A DNA stretch of 54,373 nt from a virus: positions 1 through 54,373 of IMG/VR virus record IMGVR_UViG_3300042373_000932. One strand, written 5' to 3'. A program made the position numbers and the translations under genes. Of this stretch, positions 7,310 through 16,238 are shown one piece after another (the stretch's first letter is position 1; the number at the start of each line of letters is the position of its first letter). The notes below the pieces were generated by a model. The model searched no databases. It worked only from the letters and a program-made list of their open reading frames with translations, and had not been told where the DNA came from.

Positions 7310-9910
7310 TTATTCGTTAATATTTTTTATTGTTAAGACATCACTTGCGTCGTAGTAAGATAATCTATTTGTTAGATTCGAGTTTTTGAAAATATTACAA
7401 GTATATAACTCATAAACTGAAGGGTTTTGACTAATACTTGTAACCGTAATGATTACATCATCAGAATAAACGGATTCAACAATTATGGTTATGTCTTCCG
7501 TACTACCAAACACATCTCCAGATATTGTTAATAGCTCTCCAACTAAATAACCTGTGCCTCCCTGATTTAACACTACGCTACTAACTACTCCGCTAGTGAC
7601 TGTAACATCAAAAGATGCGTTTTCGCCACTACCCGTACCTTGAGCAAATATATTAGGATATGAACCTGTAACCCCTGTTATTCCAATCCCATTCCCTGAA
7701 AATGTAGTAATAATACCTGTGTCACCTCCAATAGATGTACCTAATATTGTTATTGTATCACCAATAACATATAGTTTACCTGAATTATTTACACTAACAT
7801 TAATAACACTTCCACTAACCACATCAATTTGAAATAATGCGTTAACACCATTACCATTAGTTGTACCACCAACATTACCATAACTAGAATCTGTAGCGGT
7901 GTTTCCTGTTGCAAAATAAGTAATACCACTTATGTTTCCATAATTTGTGGTGAAATCGATATTATCTACATAGGTATCAACAATATTCCATTGGAAGTAT
8001 TCCCCAATTGTGTTATTGTAAAAGTTATCAGGAATTGTATTGTTGTAAAAGTATTCACCAATAGTATTATCATTAAAATAATTTCCAATTCTATTTCCCT
8101 GATTATATGAACCACCAAAACCAAATCCATCTTGTATTTCATTACTTCGAAAATCTGTACCCAGTGTATTGTATAAAAATGAACCATAACAAGTATTAAA
8201 TGAAAAATAATCCCCAATATTGTTATGTGATGTATTACCACTAAAAGTATTTGGTGAACACCCAAACCCTATATTATTAAATCCAAACTCCTCAAATATA
8301 TCATTACCCTTAAAATCTGTTTTAATTTGGTTACTCCAAAAATTACCTTGAATGTCGTTACCCTTAAAATTATTCATAATTTGGTTGTTTTCAAAAGTAA
8401 GTAAGTTGTCAACTCCACCAATTGTGTTTAGATTGAAACCATTTAATATTGAATTTTTTCTAAACATAAAATATATTGTATTAGTATTAAAATCATCTCC
8501 TATACTATTTGAGTAGAAAGAGTTTGGTATGATATTGTCATAAAAATTATCACCTATAAAATTGTCATTGAAGGACTGATTAATAATAAGATTGCTATAA
8601 AAGTCACCAACAATAGTATTGTTTCGGAATCCACTATCTATGAGGTTATTATTAAAGCTGTCCCCAATATTATTGTTAATGAAATCACCATTTATATTCG
8701 TTAAGAAATTATTTGTGAAATATGAACCTATTCGGTTAAAATCAAAATCTTGTCCATCAGCATTTCCTAACATATTATTTTGAAAATAGTTACCAATCTG
8801 ATTTGAGTCCATATCACAATCAATAATATTATATTGAAAATATGAACCTATAATATTTCCGTCAAAATTATTTGTTATTATATTATATTGACAATACGGT
8901 CCGACTATATTTGAGTTCATAACATCATTGAAGGTATTACTCACCACATTTCCACCAAATGTGTTATTTTCATATGGTCCGCTTAAAAATACGTTATTTG
9001 ATAATATGAAAATATTATAATCAATATTATTCCCCAAGTATGTGTTATAATTATTCCCATCATTAAATGTATAATACTCCGCAAATTCATCATTAGTTGT
9101 TCCTGTGATATTACATTGGAATGGATTCATATAATCAGGTAATCTTATCCCCGCAGAATAATAGACATTACTCACATTTGCTAATGTTCTACCTGTGACA
9201 TACATTTCAACATTACTAACTATCGATGAAATTTCATAATATTGGAAACTAGCTATCCCATTAATACCCGGTGAGTAAACTCCAAAAATATCACCAACAG
9301 TAAAATCAGTTGTGAATGATGTTCCTGATTGTGCTGTAGTAACTTGTCCGGTTGTACCATCCAAATTAATTTTACCATTATAGAATTGTTCTGAAAAATA
9401 ACCAACATATCTTATAAATTGAACCGCTCTGAAATCATAGTCGGCTCTGTTATTAAATTGGTCAATTCTTTCAGTAATTCTACCTTTAGCCGGTCCACCT
9501 GTTACTTCAGTTATATTCCAAGTTATATCATAAGATATTTTATCTTGTGGGTGTAATGTTGAATATACCGTAGGAGAGAATCCTGTTGTTGATATTGCTA
9601 ACAATAATATAGGTTCTGTTGACCCTGTCTTATAATTACCGGTAGCTATTGGGGTACCATTAACATCATAGTTTGGTTGGTCGTAACACGTTTGGAAGTC
9701 AGTCATTAAATAATAACTTCCTGCGGTTAGTGTTTCACCTGTGGCGAATGAATATAACTCATCGTAAGTTCCTTCGTTATAGTTTGAATTAGTGAATGCC
9801 GAATATGCTATATGGTATGTGTCACCGCTCAATTCTACGGGAAATAATGTATCGTTTGTTGGAAATTGTAAAAGAGATAATTCTCCGATTGTTTTACCTG
9901 TTAATGCCAT
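7310..9910 (-). CDS. Large tail fibre with Asn/Ile/Phe beta-helix repeats
   Basis: 866 residues. The N-terminus (KTIGELSLLQFPTNDTLFPV, then a GDTYHIAYSAF segment) is the kind of head found on phage fibres that attach to baseplates. Roughly residues 300-650 consist of a 10-residue repeat, N-x-I-G-x-x-F-x-x-N, about 30 copies, with Asn, Ile and Phe at fixed places, as expected of a stacked beta-helix. The C-terminal 180 residues hold two related Gly-rich motifs (SGKLYVIGDTITILG and GTGYLVGELLTISG) typical of fibre shafts. A TATTTATA element lies 16 nt upstream. A host-recognition fibre is likely; enzymatic activity against a polysaccharide is possible, but I see no catalytic triad. Confidence 0.78.
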   Translation of the reverse strand: MALTGKTIGELSLLQFPTNDTLFPVELSGDTYHIAYSAFTNSNYNEGTYDELYSFATGETLTAGSYYLMTDFQTCYDQPNYDVNGTPIATGNYKTGSTEPILLLAISTTGFSPTVYSTLHPQDKISYDITWNITEVTGGPAKGRITERIDQFNNRADYDFRAVQFIRYVGYFSEQFYNGKINLDGTTGQVTTAQSGTSFTTDFTVGDIFGVYSPGINGIASFQYYEISSIVSNVEMYVTGRTLANVSNVYYSAGIRLPDYMNPFQCNITGTTNDEFAEYYTFNDGNNYNTYLGNNIDYNIFILSNNVFLSGPYENNTFGGNVVSNTFNDVMNSNIVGPYCQYNIITNNFDGNIIGSYFQYNIIDCDMDSNQIGNYFQNNMLGNADGQDFDFNRIGSYFTNNFLTNINGDFINNNIGDSFNNNLIDSGFRNNTIVGDFYSNLIINQSFNDNFIGDNFYDNIIPNSFYSNSIGDDFNTNTIYFMFRKNSILNGFNLNTIGGVDNLLTFENNQIMNNFKGNDIQGNFWSNQIKTDFKGNDIFEEFGFNNIGFGCSPNTFSGNTSHNNIGDYFSFNTCYGSFLYNTLGTDFRSNEIQDGFGFGGSYNQGNRIGNYFNDNTIGEYFYNNTIPDNFYNNTIGEYFQWNIVDTYVDNIDFTTNYGNISGITYFATGNTATDSSYGNVGGTTNGNGVNALFQIDVVSGSVINVSVNNSGKLYVIGDTITILGTSIGGDTGIITTFSGNGIGITGVTGSYPNIFAQGTGSGENASFDVTVTSGVVSSVVLNQGGTGYLVGELLTISGDVFGSTEDITIIVESVYSDDVIITVTSISQNPSVYELYTCNIFKNSNLTNRLSYYDASDVLTIKNINE

Positions 9911-9926
9911 AATTTGTTTTTTATTT

Positions 9927-9934
9927 TATAAATA
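9927..9934 (-). promoter_or_regulatory. Candidate phage late promoter element, TATTTATA
   Basis: TATTTATA on the minus strand, 16 nt before the ATG of the beta-helix fibre gene. It lies in the 38-nt gap after the 9949 gene. Confidence 0.55.
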
Positions 9935-9948
9935 TTTTTAATTTTATT

Positions 9949-10935
9949 TTAATACATTAAATAAAAATTATCACCAACAATAATATATTCATCATTTTCA
10001 GTTATAATTGGATTAATTAAAATGTCAATTGGTGTTGAAGGTGTAGGAGTTGGTGTAGGAGTACTTGTCAATGTAGGTGTAGGGGTACTTGTAAATGTAG
10101 GTGTTGGCGTTGGCGTAGGAATAAAAGGAATAACAATAATTTCATATGTACTTCCAACCGGAGTTCCTGATAATTGACTAAAAAATGGCTCTCCTGTGTA
10201 GTTGTTATAATCTTCATCTATTGTAACAATAGTTTGTCCTGATAAACTTCCCAAATTAACCGTAACACCTGTAAATATTGTAATTGGAGAACCACTATAA
10301 ACATTTAGAACATTTTCAAAAGTAACATTTATTTCTTCACTATATGGACGATTTAATACTAATGTATAATATGCAATTATAGACCCCGGTTCATATTCGA
10401 CAAAAAGAGTTAAATTTAATGGTTCTAATGTTGGCGTTGGAGTTGATGTCTGCGTAGGGGTATTTGTTTGTGTTGGTGTTAAAGTTGGTGTTGATGTTGA
10501 AGTTGGTGTTACTAAACAAGGATTAAGTGTAACAGTAGGTGTTGGAGTAGACGTTAACGTTGGAGTTACGGTTGATGTGTTTGTTGGTGTTGGTGTTGGA
10601 GTTAATAAACAAGGGTTTACCGTTACTGTTGGTGTTGGAGTACTTGTTTGAGTTGGAGTTAATGTAGGTGTACTTGTCGGGGTTAATGTCGGAGTTGGTG
10701 TTGGGGTAGGTCTTGGAACATTTAATAAGTTTGGACATTGAACCCCATTTACTGTAACAACAATAGTATAAGTACCGTAAACATCTCTAGGTGGAGATAA
10801 TAAATAAGGTCTAAACAAAAACGGTAATGTTTGTTGTCCCAAATTAATTACTACATTATCAACGTCAGGGGTAAAGATTATATTAGCAATCTCCCCATCG
10901 TAATTTATACTATTAATTATTATTGACTGTGACAT
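9949..10935 (-). CDS. Virion protein with Thr-Pro linkers and a Calx-beta-like domain
   Basis: 328 residues. A short N-terminal beta domain is followed by a long Thr/Pro-rich linker (TPTPTPTLTPTSTPT style) containing two copies of an N-P-C-L-(L/V)-T-P unit. A beta domain around residues 175-260 resembles Calx-beta repeats; a second PT linker and a short C-terminal IITENDEYIIVGDN motif end the protein. PT linkers give extended, protease-resistant, often glycosylated stalks. It is 10 nt downstream of the LamG-like gene and probably in one unit with it. An adhesion or appendage role is inferred. Confidence 0.68.
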   Translation of the reverse strand: MSQSIIINSINYDGEIANIIFTPDVDNVVINLGQQTLPFLFRPYLLSPPRDVYGTYTIVVTVNGVQCPNLLNVPRPTPTPTPTLTPTSTPTLTPTQTSTPTPTVTVNPCLLTPTPTPTNTSTVTPTLTSTPTPTVTLNPCLVTPTSTSTPTLTPTQTNTPTQTSTPTPTLEPLNLTLFVEYEPGSIIAYYTLVLNRPYSEEINVTFENVLNVYSGSPITIFTGVTVNLGSLSGQTIVTIDEDYNNYTGEPFFSQLSGTPVGSTYEIIVIPFIPTPTPTPTFTSTPTPTLTSTPTPTPTPSTPIDILINPIITENDEYIIVGDNFYLMY

Positions 10936-10945
10936 ATTAATTTAC

Positions 10946-13210
10946 TTATTGTATTATTGTTGTTGTCGTTGTTGTTACAGGTATTGTTGTTGTCGTGGTT
11001 GTTACCGGAATAGTTGTCGTTGTTGTAGTTGAGATATCACCTATTGTGTATGTAAAATCATCAGGAGGACAAATTTCTGTACTACAATCAGGACAATCAG
11101 GATTAAACATTCTAAATGTATTTTTCAATATATTAAAATTGTGTTTAACTTCCGGAGCTGATAATGGTGTTACATACATTCTAAATTGAGAAATTCCCCC
11201 TTCAAATGTTCCTGCAAAATTTTGTTCAATAACTATATTTGTGTTCATCCCATTAAATGTTGTTCCTGTCAAATCATTAACAGGGAAACATTCAGGGTCT
11301 TGTTGATATGGACCATAAGGTAATGTACAAGATGAAAATGTTAAATTTTCTCTTAAACCTTGAGTTCCACCACCCCATGATATATTAAAAGGAACACCAA
11401 CTTGTTTTTCCTTATCAGTACTTAACGCTCTTGGTATTATTTCTTGAAAATCTTCTATGGTATAAAATATTTTACCATTAATATAAATTTTTAATCTTCC
11501 TCTTCTGTATTTTTCCTCCTCTAACCATCTTGCATTTAAATTAACCAATTCAATTTTTGCTGGGTCGATGTTTAATTGTGAAGTATAAGGTACATTAATT
11601 AATGATACCGAGTTATGTGCTAATGATTCTAAATATTTTTCTTGAGTAATAATACCTAAACCACCTCTATACCATAAATCACAATCATCAAGCCAAGTGT
11701 ATCTTTCCCACACAGCGTCTAATTGAAACCAATGTTCCTCATCTAACCACGCAGGGTTTTCTGTGTAACAAGTTGGATAAATTCCTCCCGGTGAACAATA
11801 TTCTGTAACAGTATATCCTGTTGTATAAGTTAATCCACTAGTTGAACATGTTCCGCTAGTTTCACAACCACCGGTAAATCTTAAAACCTTAACACCTATT
11901 TGAGGATTTTTAGGGTCACCACATAATTTAAATGATAATGCGTTAGACATCGCATCAAACAATGGATTTGTTTCACACGTATATTCTATTGATGAGTATC
12001 CCGTAGGTACACAAGTGTTACAATTATTAAAATCATAACATGGATTACAATCACTACAAGTTTCTGTACACGTCGGTGTAGATGGTAAACAATTTGTTGG
12101 TGTTGATGTCGGTGTTGGTGTTGGAGTAGGCGTTGGTTCAATAATTGACGCACAAGTATGTGTCTGACATTCCCATCCACAAGATTCACACGGGTCTAAA
12201 TTACAATTACAACCACAAGTTATTTTTTGTTCAGGAATACCACGACATTCATGACATCCATAATTAACGTGTGGGTCGTGAATACCATATAATGACCTTG
12301 GAGGATAAACATAGATACATCTACTATCCGTCACCGTTCTATTACAACAAGCACAAGTTTGAATACAATTATATAAATCTGATGTTACACGAGTATATCC
12401 TGTAAAACAATTTGGTGTTCCGTTAGCGTGATGATAAAATTTATTTTCGGCTCTCGCACCTAAATAAAAGAATATGTTTTTATTTTGTGGATAAATTTTG
12501 TTTAATGTTGTTTCACCTGATGTTGGAATATATTCATTAAACAATCTTGGTTTTAACAACATTTCAACAGACCACCCTCTATTCATTCTTTCAGGAAATA
12601 TTTCGTAATCATAACCAAATAATTTATAAAACCCTTGATAGAATCCACCGTATAATTCGTGGTATCTTCCTTCATAAGGACTATATTTACTTACAACTTC
12701 ATATAAAACAGTTTTATTAAATCCGGAAAATCTAACATTAGGTGATTGAGTGTTTCCGGTTACTTGGAACAATTTCAATCTTCTATCAAAATACATTCTA
12801 TTAAACTTTAAGTCATCAGAAAATAACCCTTCGGTAAATGTAATAGTTTCTCCGGTCATTTTAGTAACCAAACCATTATCAATACCGGTCAATCCAATAT
12901 CACAAGAAGTATGTGATTTAAAACATGTTATATCTAATTCTTTAGGATTGTAAAAATTTTGAGAAACAAAAATATTATTTCTATTGTAGTCCTTATATGT
13001 TAATGTTAAATCTTGAACACTTAATGGATTATTAATGTCAAAATAAAATGGTAATCTATTACCATAGGTCTGAGCAATCAAATATGGGGAGAAAACAACC
13101 TCTTGATTGTATCCTCTCTCATCTGATGTTAAAGACATATCGTAGGATTCTAAAGCAAAATTTAGACCCCAATTTGGATAGACGTATTGATTTATATTTT
13201 GTTGTGCCAT
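10946..13210 (-). CDS. Large Cys-rich LamG-like virion protein with poly-Thr tail
   Basis: 754 residues. Regions flanking the middle read as a concanavalin-like (LamG-type) beta-sandwich; the C-terminal part has the signature GGISQFRMYVTPLSAPEVKH typical of that fold. A Cys-dense insert at roughly residues 260-410 (for example CGCNCNLDPCESCGWEC) is split by a TPTPTPTP linker. The protein ends in poly-Thr with I-P-V interruptions. LamG domains bind glycans, so a receptor-binding or surface-decoration role is plausible. It is the first gene of the leftward fibre block and shares a 50-bp divergent promoter region with 13261. Confidence 0.7.
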   Translation of the reverse strand: MAQQNINQYVYPNWGLNFALESYDMSLTSDERGYNQEVVFSPYLIAQTYGNRLPFYFDINNPLSVQDLTLTYKDYNRNNIFVSQNFYNPKELDITCFKSHTSCDIGLTGIDNGLVTKMTGETITFTEGLFSDDLKFNRMYFDRRLKLFQVTGNTQSPNVRFSGFNKTVLYEVVSKYSPYEGRYHELYGGFYQGFYKLFGYDYEIFPERMNRGWSVEMLLKPRLFNEYIPTSGETTLNKIYPQNKNIFFYLGARAENKFYHHANGTPNCFTGYTRVTSDLYNCIQTCACCNRTVTDSRCIYVYPPRSLYGIHDPHVNYGCHECRGIPEQKITCGCNCNLDPCESCGWECQTHTCASIIEPTPTPTPTPTSTPTNCLPSTPTCTETCSDCNPCYDFNNCNTCVPTGYSSIEYTCETNPLFDAMSNALSFKLCGDPKNPQIGVKVLRFTGGCETSGTCSTSGLTYTTGYTVTEYCSPGGIYPTCYTENPAWLDEEHWFQLDAVWERYTWLDDCDLWYRGGLGIITQEKYLESLAHNSVSLINVPYTSQLNIDPAKIELVNLNARWLEEEKYRRGRLKIYINGKIFYTIEDFQEIIPRALSTDKEKQVGVPFNISWGGGTQGLRENLTFSSCTLPYGPYQQDPECFPVNDLTGTTFNGMNTNIVIEQNFAGTFEGGISQFRMYVTPLSAPEVKHNFNILKNTFRMFNPDCPDCSTEICPPDDFTYTIGDISTTTTTTIPVTTTTTTIPVTTTTTTIIQ

Positions 13211-13220
13211 CTTTTTTATG

Positions 13221-13228
13221 ATAAATAC
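13221..13228 (-). promoter_or_regulatory. Candidate phage late promoter element, GTATTTAT, leftward
   Basis: GTATTTAT on the minus strand, 10 nt before the ATG of the LamG-like gene. It faces away from a TATTTATA element at 13241, so the 50-bp divergent gap holds one element per direction. Confidence 0.45.
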
Positions 13229-13240
13229 ATTAAAACGAAG

Positions 13241-13248
13241 TATTTATA
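13241..13248 (+). promoter_or_regulatory. Candidate phage late promoter element, TATTTATA, rightward
   Basis: TATTTATA on the plus strand, 12 nt before the ATG at 13261. It is followed by an A-rich stretch, as at the other sites. Confidence 0.52.
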
Positions 13249-13260
13249 TGAAAAAGTTAT

Positions 13261-14091
13261 ATGATAAATTTTAATACAGAGTACTATAGTAATAATTATT
13301 ACTTCTTTTTGAAAGAGAGAGCGGACAAAATCTCCTTATATTATTCTATTGCGGATACTTTAACTGAATCTCGAAAGAATGATGAGAGAATTGACTTCGA
13401 TAAAAAAGATTCTAAAAAAGTTAAAAATATTGTTGGAAATGTTTTAAAATCTAAAACAAAAGTTTCCAAAGACGCATTAACCAAAAAGTTAAAAAGTATT
13501 AAACCTAAAAAAGAAATTGATGAATTAGTTGATTCTGATGGAACAATGTTAAGTTCAAAAATACCATTTCTTAATCAAACTTTAACACCACACAAAACTA
13601 CTGACCAAACTGTTGCTATGGCAAGAATTACGAATGACCCGGTAACAAGAGGTTATAGAGTTTATTATGGTGAAAGTGAAGAAGGTTCTGATGAAGTTAT
13701 TAATGAGGTTGATTATTCTGAAGCATTTGGGTATGAAGAAACCAAAGATATGGATTTTAAAGATACGGTTAAAACACTTAAAGAAATGGGTGTTGAGAAT
13801 GCGATTGAAAGAGCGAAACAATTTGGTAAATTACCAAAACAAAAAAGAGAAGATGGTGAATTAAAACAAAGATTATCTGAAAAAGATAGTATTGAAGAAC
13901 AACAAAGAAAAAAAATGATTAAAATGGTTGAGGATATGTTAACCAAAAAATCATCAAATAATTCTGATGTAGTAAAAGATAAAGGAATAAGTAAAATATT
14001 ATTAAAAAATATTCAATCAATTAAAAAAATTGCTGATAAAGAAGGTATCAGTATCAATATGTTAATCAAAGCGTTAAAATCTAATGAATAA
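13261..14091 (+). CDS. Charged helical virion-type protein, unknown
   Basis: 276 residues, very rich in Lys, Glu and Asp, predicted mostly helical, and without a recognisable fold. It has an aromatic N-terminus (many Tyr/Phe in the first 30 residues) and a Lys-rich helix-like C-terminus. It is first in a plus-strand operon of five genes (13261-16127) that overlap or nearly touch, and overlaps the next by 8 bp. Position opposite the fibre block suggests a structural or internal virion protein. Function not recognised. Confidence 0.75.
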   Translation: MINFNTEYYSNNYYFFLKERADKISLYYSIADTLTESRKNDERIDFDKKDSKKVKNIVGNVLKSKTKVSKDALTKKLKSIKPKKEIDELVDSDGTMLSSKIPFLNQTLTPHKTTDQTVAMARITNDPVTRGYRVYYGESEEGSDEVINEVDYSEAFGYEETKDMDFKDTVKTLKEMGVENAIERAKQFGKLPKQKREDGELKQRLSEKDSIEEQQRKKMIKMVEDMLTKKSSNNSDVVKDKGISKILLKNIQSIKKIADKEGISINMLIKALKSNE

Positions 14092-14554
14092 AGATTTATA
14101 TGGAAATACCGTTCAATTACCTGAAGATGTTGTAGAATATTTACAACAATGCTTTGATTCTGCAAACACAGATGATTCAACCATTGAAGGATTTAAAAGA
14201 AATCAAGAATTAAGAGATAGTCGTGAAACCACTTATCAACAATTAAAACGAATGAAAAATTGGTTTGATAATTTTAATGGTCTTGAAAATGATTTACCTT
14301 TTATTTTGAATGGTGGACACTATGTAAAAAATTGGGTTAACGACACATTAGGTGGAATGAGAAATAATGTATATATGGGTAAGAAATCAAAATCTGAAGT
14401 TTTACCAAATCAATTTATACAAACTCACACTAAAGATAATTTAAATACAATGAATAGACAAAGTAAAAGTCATAGTTCAACCACCGGTAATATTAACAAA
14501 GATATCACAGAAAGTTTAAAAAGAATAAACGAATTAATAAAAAAAATAATTTAA
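14084..14554 (+). CDS. Virion-type protein, unknown
   Basis: 156 residues, mostly helical. It contains a well-defined segment (NGGHYVKNWVNDTLGGMR) and an Asn/Ser/Thr-rich tail ending in a helix. I do not recognise a family. The start overlaps the end of 13261-14091 by 8 bp, which suggests translational coupling, and the next gene begins 2 nt after its stop. Probably a small structural or assembly protein, by context only. Confidence 0.72.
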   Translation: MNKDLYGNTVQLPEDVVEYLQQCFDSANTDDSTIEGFKRNQELRDSRETTYQQLKRMKNWFDNFNGLENDLPFILNGGHYVKNWVNDTLGGMRNNVYMGKKSKSEVLPNQFIQTHTKDNLNTMNRQSKSHSSTTGNINKDITESLKRINELIKKII

Positions 14555-14555
14555 T

Positions 14556-14849
14556 ATGGCAAATTTAGAACCTTTAGATTTCGCACAACCCGAAAATGAA
14601 TTATCAGCAATTGCGGATATGCAAAGAAAAATGTTATTCCCAAAGAATGACTTTAAAATCACAAATCAATACTCAGCCGTTAACCCTGACGCTTTAGCCG
14701 ATGGTGATGAGCAAGGTAAAGGTACTGGTGGATTTTTAGATGTTTATAATCAAGGTGCGGGGGCAATACAAGACATTATGGAAAGAAAATCTGAAATAGT
14801 TGTTAATAAATACAAAGAAGTAAAACCATACACAACACCAAGTGCATAA
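14556..14849 (+). CDS. Small virion-type protein, unknown
   Basis: 97 residues, with no membrane segment or known motif. It is Asn/Gln/Ala-rich with a central Gly-rich turn (GKGTGGFLDVYNQGAGAI). The stop overlaps the start of the WYL-like gene by 1 nt. Function unknown; the operon suggests a minor structural protein. Confidence 0.7.
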   Translation: MANLEPLDFAQPENELSAIADMQRKMLFPKNDFKITNQYSAVNPDALADGDEQGKGTGGFLDVYNQGAGAIQDIMERKSEIVVNKYKEVKPYTTPSA

Positions 14850-15529
14850 TGAAACTTTACAACACATTTAAATCACTTATTTTAGAAATAGCGTCTGTTG
14901 ACTCTATAGTCGACGCTATAAAAAAACGAGATAAGATTATAATTTACTATGATGGGGATGAACCAGGTGGACGTGGATTACGTTTAATTGAACCGGTTTG
15001 TTTTGGTTATTCAAAAGCTGATAATCCTGTTGTAAGAGCGTGGGACTCTCAAGGAGCTTCTCATACCGCGTATTTAGGAGAACAACCTTTACCGGGATGG
15101 AGACTTTTTAGAGCTGACAAAATATTCTCTTTTAAACCAACGGGTGAAACATTTAACGAACCAAAACCAAACTACAATCCAAATGGTGATAAAAGTATGA
15201 ATCGTGTTATTATTAATGCCGATTTTTCTGAAGTCACACCACAACAAGCACCTGAACCAACTACACCAGAAACTGAAGTTGAAGTTAATGATGTAATTGA
15301 TGATGTAATTATCACCACAGTTAATGATATGATTAACAATATCATTGAAAAAGATGGTGCCGATTCATTAGAAGGTGTTGATTTATCTAAAGCCGCAGAA
15401 TCATATAAAAGAATATATTCCGGTATTGAAGATAAGATTCGTAGAAATTTATCCAATCAAGAGAAAAATGATTTAAGACCAAAAGTTTCAGAACTAATAC
15501 AACAATCTCAAAGTTTAATTAAAAAATAA
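14849..15529 (+). CDS. WYL-like domain protein with a possible prohead-protease site
   Basis: 226 residues. Residues about 20-100 read like a WYL ligand-binding domain: an I-I-I-Y-Y-D-G strand, then RGLRLIEPVCFGYS, a V-R-A-W-D segment and LPGWRLFRADKIFSF. WYL domains in bacteria sense nucleic acids or nucleotides and regulate defence and repair genes. There is no DNA-binding domain here; the C-terminus is acidic and then helical. The N-terminus (MKLYNTFKSLILE) ends in L-I-L-E, which fits the (I/L)-x-E prohead-protease consensus. It lies in a virion-type operon, so injection into the host is a possibility. The WYL call is moderate. Confidence 0.62.
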   Translation: MKLYNTFKSLILEIASVDSIVDAIKKRDKIIIYYDGDEPGGRGLRLIEPVCFGYSKADNPVVRAWDSQGASHTAYLGEQPLPGWRLFRADKIFSFKPTGETFNEPKPNYNPNGDKSMNRVIINADFSEVTPQQAPEPTTPETEVEVNDVIDDVIITTVNDMINNIIEKDGADSLEGVDLSKAAESYKRIYSGIEDKIRRNLSNQEKNDLRPKVSELIQQSQSLIKK

Positions 15530-15530
15530 T

Positions 15531-16127
15531 ATGACAAACGAAAATGATTTAATTCAAAAACTTATGATTTCCAAACAAATCATGGAAAAACATAATCAAA
15601 CCCCAAGAGGTGGTCTACCATCTATAGATACGTATGGTACACCTGAAGTAGCAACATACAATGCTCCTCCGGCAACTTATAACTTACCTCAAGATATGTT
15701 ACAAGAAGCCTCTGTACCGGTACAAACAGTTAGCCAACCAATGACTCAAGATAGAGTTATGGCTTCAAAATTACCGGATGAGATTAAACGATTAATGATT
15801 GAACACCCAATAGCTCAACCGGCAGGTATGGGTGGACCTACTCTATCCAATGATTTAATTGATAAGGCGGCAAGATTAATGAATGCAGATGCCAGAGGTA
15901 ATCAAGTAAGCCAACCAAAACAAAGAGTTCAAGAACAATCTCAACCTCAATCTAACTTTAATAACAAACAATTAAGAGATATGTTAAAAGAAGTTGTAGA
16001 AGAAGTATTACTAGAAAATGGGATTTTAGCTGAATCAACACAAAAATCAAATAACGAACTATTTTCTTTTAAAGTAGGAAAGCATATATTTGAGGGTAAG
16101 GTTACTAAGATTAAAAAAATATCTTAA
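15531..16127 (+). CDS. Virion-type protein with disordered Pro/Gln-rich body
   Basis: 198 residues. The N-terminal two thirds are Pro/Gln/Ala/Thr-rich and probably disordered. A helix near residue 145 (NKQLRDMLKEVVEEVLLENG) is followed by I-L-A-E and a short C-terminal beta tail (ELFSFKVGKHIFEGKV). This helix plus (I/L)-x-E arrangement recurs in several proteins here, and the C-terminal tail resembles that of the 53407-54369 protein. It is the last gene of the operon and is followed by a strong terminator. Function unknown. Confidence 0.72.
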   Translation: MTNENDLIQKLMISKQIMEKHNQTPRGGLPSIDTYGTPEVATYNAPPATYNLPQDMLQEASVPVQTVSQPMTQDRVMASKLPDEIKRLMIEHPIAQPAGMGGPTLSNDLIDKAARLMNADARGNQVSQPKQRVQEQSQPQSNFNNKQLRDMLKEVVEEVLLENGILAESTQKSNNELFSFKVGKHIFEGKVTKIKKIS

Positions 16128-16150
16128 ACTTTATTTACTCTAAAAACTAA

Positions 16151-16180
16151 ACCCTCAAGGAAACTTGGGGGTTTTTTATT
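16151..16180 (+). terminator. Rho-independent terminator
   Basis: A 9-bp stem (ACCCTCAAG with CTTGGGGGT, one T-G pair), a GAAA tetraloop and a run of six T. It closes the operon 13261-16127 and isolates the glycan island. Confidence 0.92.
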
Positions 16181-16238
16181 TCTTAATAGTTGATATTATA
16201 ATACTCTTTAATTATACTTTCTGTGATAATATTAAACT

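Noticed and set aside
16190-16222. TTG...TATACTTT before the first glycosyltransferase gene as a host-type promoter
   Set aside because: The -7 box mismatches TAnnTTTG at two positions and the spacing is at the upper limit. Left unannotated.
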